This document shows, piece by piece, positions 5,982-6,437 of a stretch of DNA of 6,437 bases. The position numbers and the translations under genes are program-made. How positions within the stretch are numbered: position 1 is the stretch's first letter; the number at the start of each line of letters is the position of its first letter. Source of the stretch: Gammaproteobacteria bacterium (GTDB lineage: Bacteria; Pseudomonadota; Gammaproteobacteria; Pseudomonadales; Pseudomonadaceae). The notes below the pieces were generated by a model. It saw nothing but the letters and a program-made list of their open reading frames with translations, was not told where the DNA came from and ran no database searches. The DNA lies in NCBI GenBank assembly GCA_012513235.1, contig JAAZCO010000369.1:1-6437 (forward strand). The letters run 5' to 3'.

Positions 5982-6437
5982 CTACTCGTCCCGACCATCA
6001 AGCATATGGCGCTTCAGCAACACATATACAGCACCTGTACCGCCATGCTTTGGTGCGCATGAAGTAAAGCCCAGGACCTTCTCATGCTGGCGCAACCAGG
6101 TATTGACATGGCTTTTAATCATCGGCACTTTGCCGTCTAAGCGAGCAGCTTTACCATGGGTAACGCGCACACAGCGCACTTCTAGACGTAAAGCTTCAGT
6201 CAGAAATTCACGCAAGGTGGTACGTGCTTTTTCTACACTCATGCCATGTAAATCTAATGTGCCTTCAAAGCTGACCTGGCCTGCTTTCATACGGCGCAAT
6301 TGCGTATCTTGCACACCATCACGCGCCCAATACAAGGCGTCTTCAGCGCCGACATCAATCACAAATTGATCAGAAAGGCCGTCCACTGCAATAGTTGCTA
6401 CGCTTTTTAATGCATTTTCACGACGTACACGCTGCTC
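5982..6437 (-). CDS. Smr-domain protein (5' end off the right window edge)
   Basis: Smr domains are small nuclease or nucleic-acid-binding folds related to the MutS2 C-terminus. 151 residues are visible and the frame is open to the right edge, so the start lies outside. A GTG at 6386 is in frame, but residues before it (RVRRENALKSVATIAVDGLSD when continued) look like genuine family sequence. Landmarks in visible numbering are LDLHG at 61-65, THGKA at 93-97 (usually HGKG) and HGGTGAVYVLLK at 131-142. The C-terminal half resembles E. coli SmrA (YdaL) more than SmrB. Yet the position beside prmB recalls E. coli smrB, whose product cuts mRNA at collided ribosomes. I therefore leave the SmrA/SmrB choice open. 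It precedes prmB by 64 bp on the same strand with no terminator seen between. Confidence 0.92.
   Translation of the reverse strand, partial: EQRVRRENALKSVATIAVDGLSDQFVIDVGAEDALYWARDGVQDTQLRRMKAGQVSFEGTLDLHGMSVEKARTTLREFLTEALRLEVRCVRVTHGKAARLDGKVPMIKSHVNTWLRQHEKVLGFTSCAPKHGGTGAVYVLLKRHMLDGRDE

Noticed and set aside
5893..6369. Open frame of 158 codons on the plus strand opposite the Smr gene
   Set aside because: The minus strand encodes a recognisable Smr domain; the antisense product has no recognisable domain.
1..6437. Phage, insertion sequence, defence island or CRISPR content
   Set aside because: All genes but one belong to core metabolic or translation-linked families, and no transposase, direct-repeat array or integrase-like frame was seen.

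Overview
The window reads as a chromosomal core region of a gammaproteobacterium close to Pseudomonas. The MtnC, MtnD, MtnB, AroC and Smr proteins all read like Pseudomonas family members. The gene order (smr, prmB, small unknown gene, aroC, MFS transporter, mtnB, mtnD, mtnC) matches, as far as I remember, the neighbourhood of aroC in Pseudomonas aeruginosa. The base composition looks lower in G+C than typical Pseudomonas (high 40s percent by eye, not counted). A low-GC relative such as the Thiopseudomonas/Oblitimonas/Denitrificimonas group is therefore my best guess, and it is an inference only.

Layout from left to right: the minus strand carries mtnC (cut by the left edge), mtnD, mtnB, a 12-helix MFS transporter and aroC, all reading leftwards with short gaps or overlaps from about 4055 down to 1. 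A 164-base divergent spacer (4056-4219) separates aroC from a rightward gene for an unrecognised protein of 263 residues. That protein has a faint GNAT-like core, a coiled coil and a single C-terminal membrane helix. Its end overlaps, tail to tail by 27 bp, the end of a leftward prmB-type methyltransferase gene. Upstream of prmB on the same strand is an Smr-domain gene whose 5' end runs off the right edge.

Functions: mtnB, mtnD and mtnC encode three steps of the methionine salvage pathway, from methylthioribulose-1-phosphate onward to the keto acid precursor of methionine. The transporter is only 2 bp from mtnB and probably co-translated with it. AroC makes chorismate. PrmB and Smr proteins are linked to translation: ribosomal protein L3 methylation and, for SmrB, rescue of collided ribosomes. 

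No mobile element, tRNA, rRNA, CRISPR or clear intrinsic terminator was seen. I found no convincing undescribed multi-gene system. The most notable points are the PrmB protein, which has Lys in place of the Asn of its NPPY catalytic motif along with other changed conserved positions, and the tail-anchored unknown protein.
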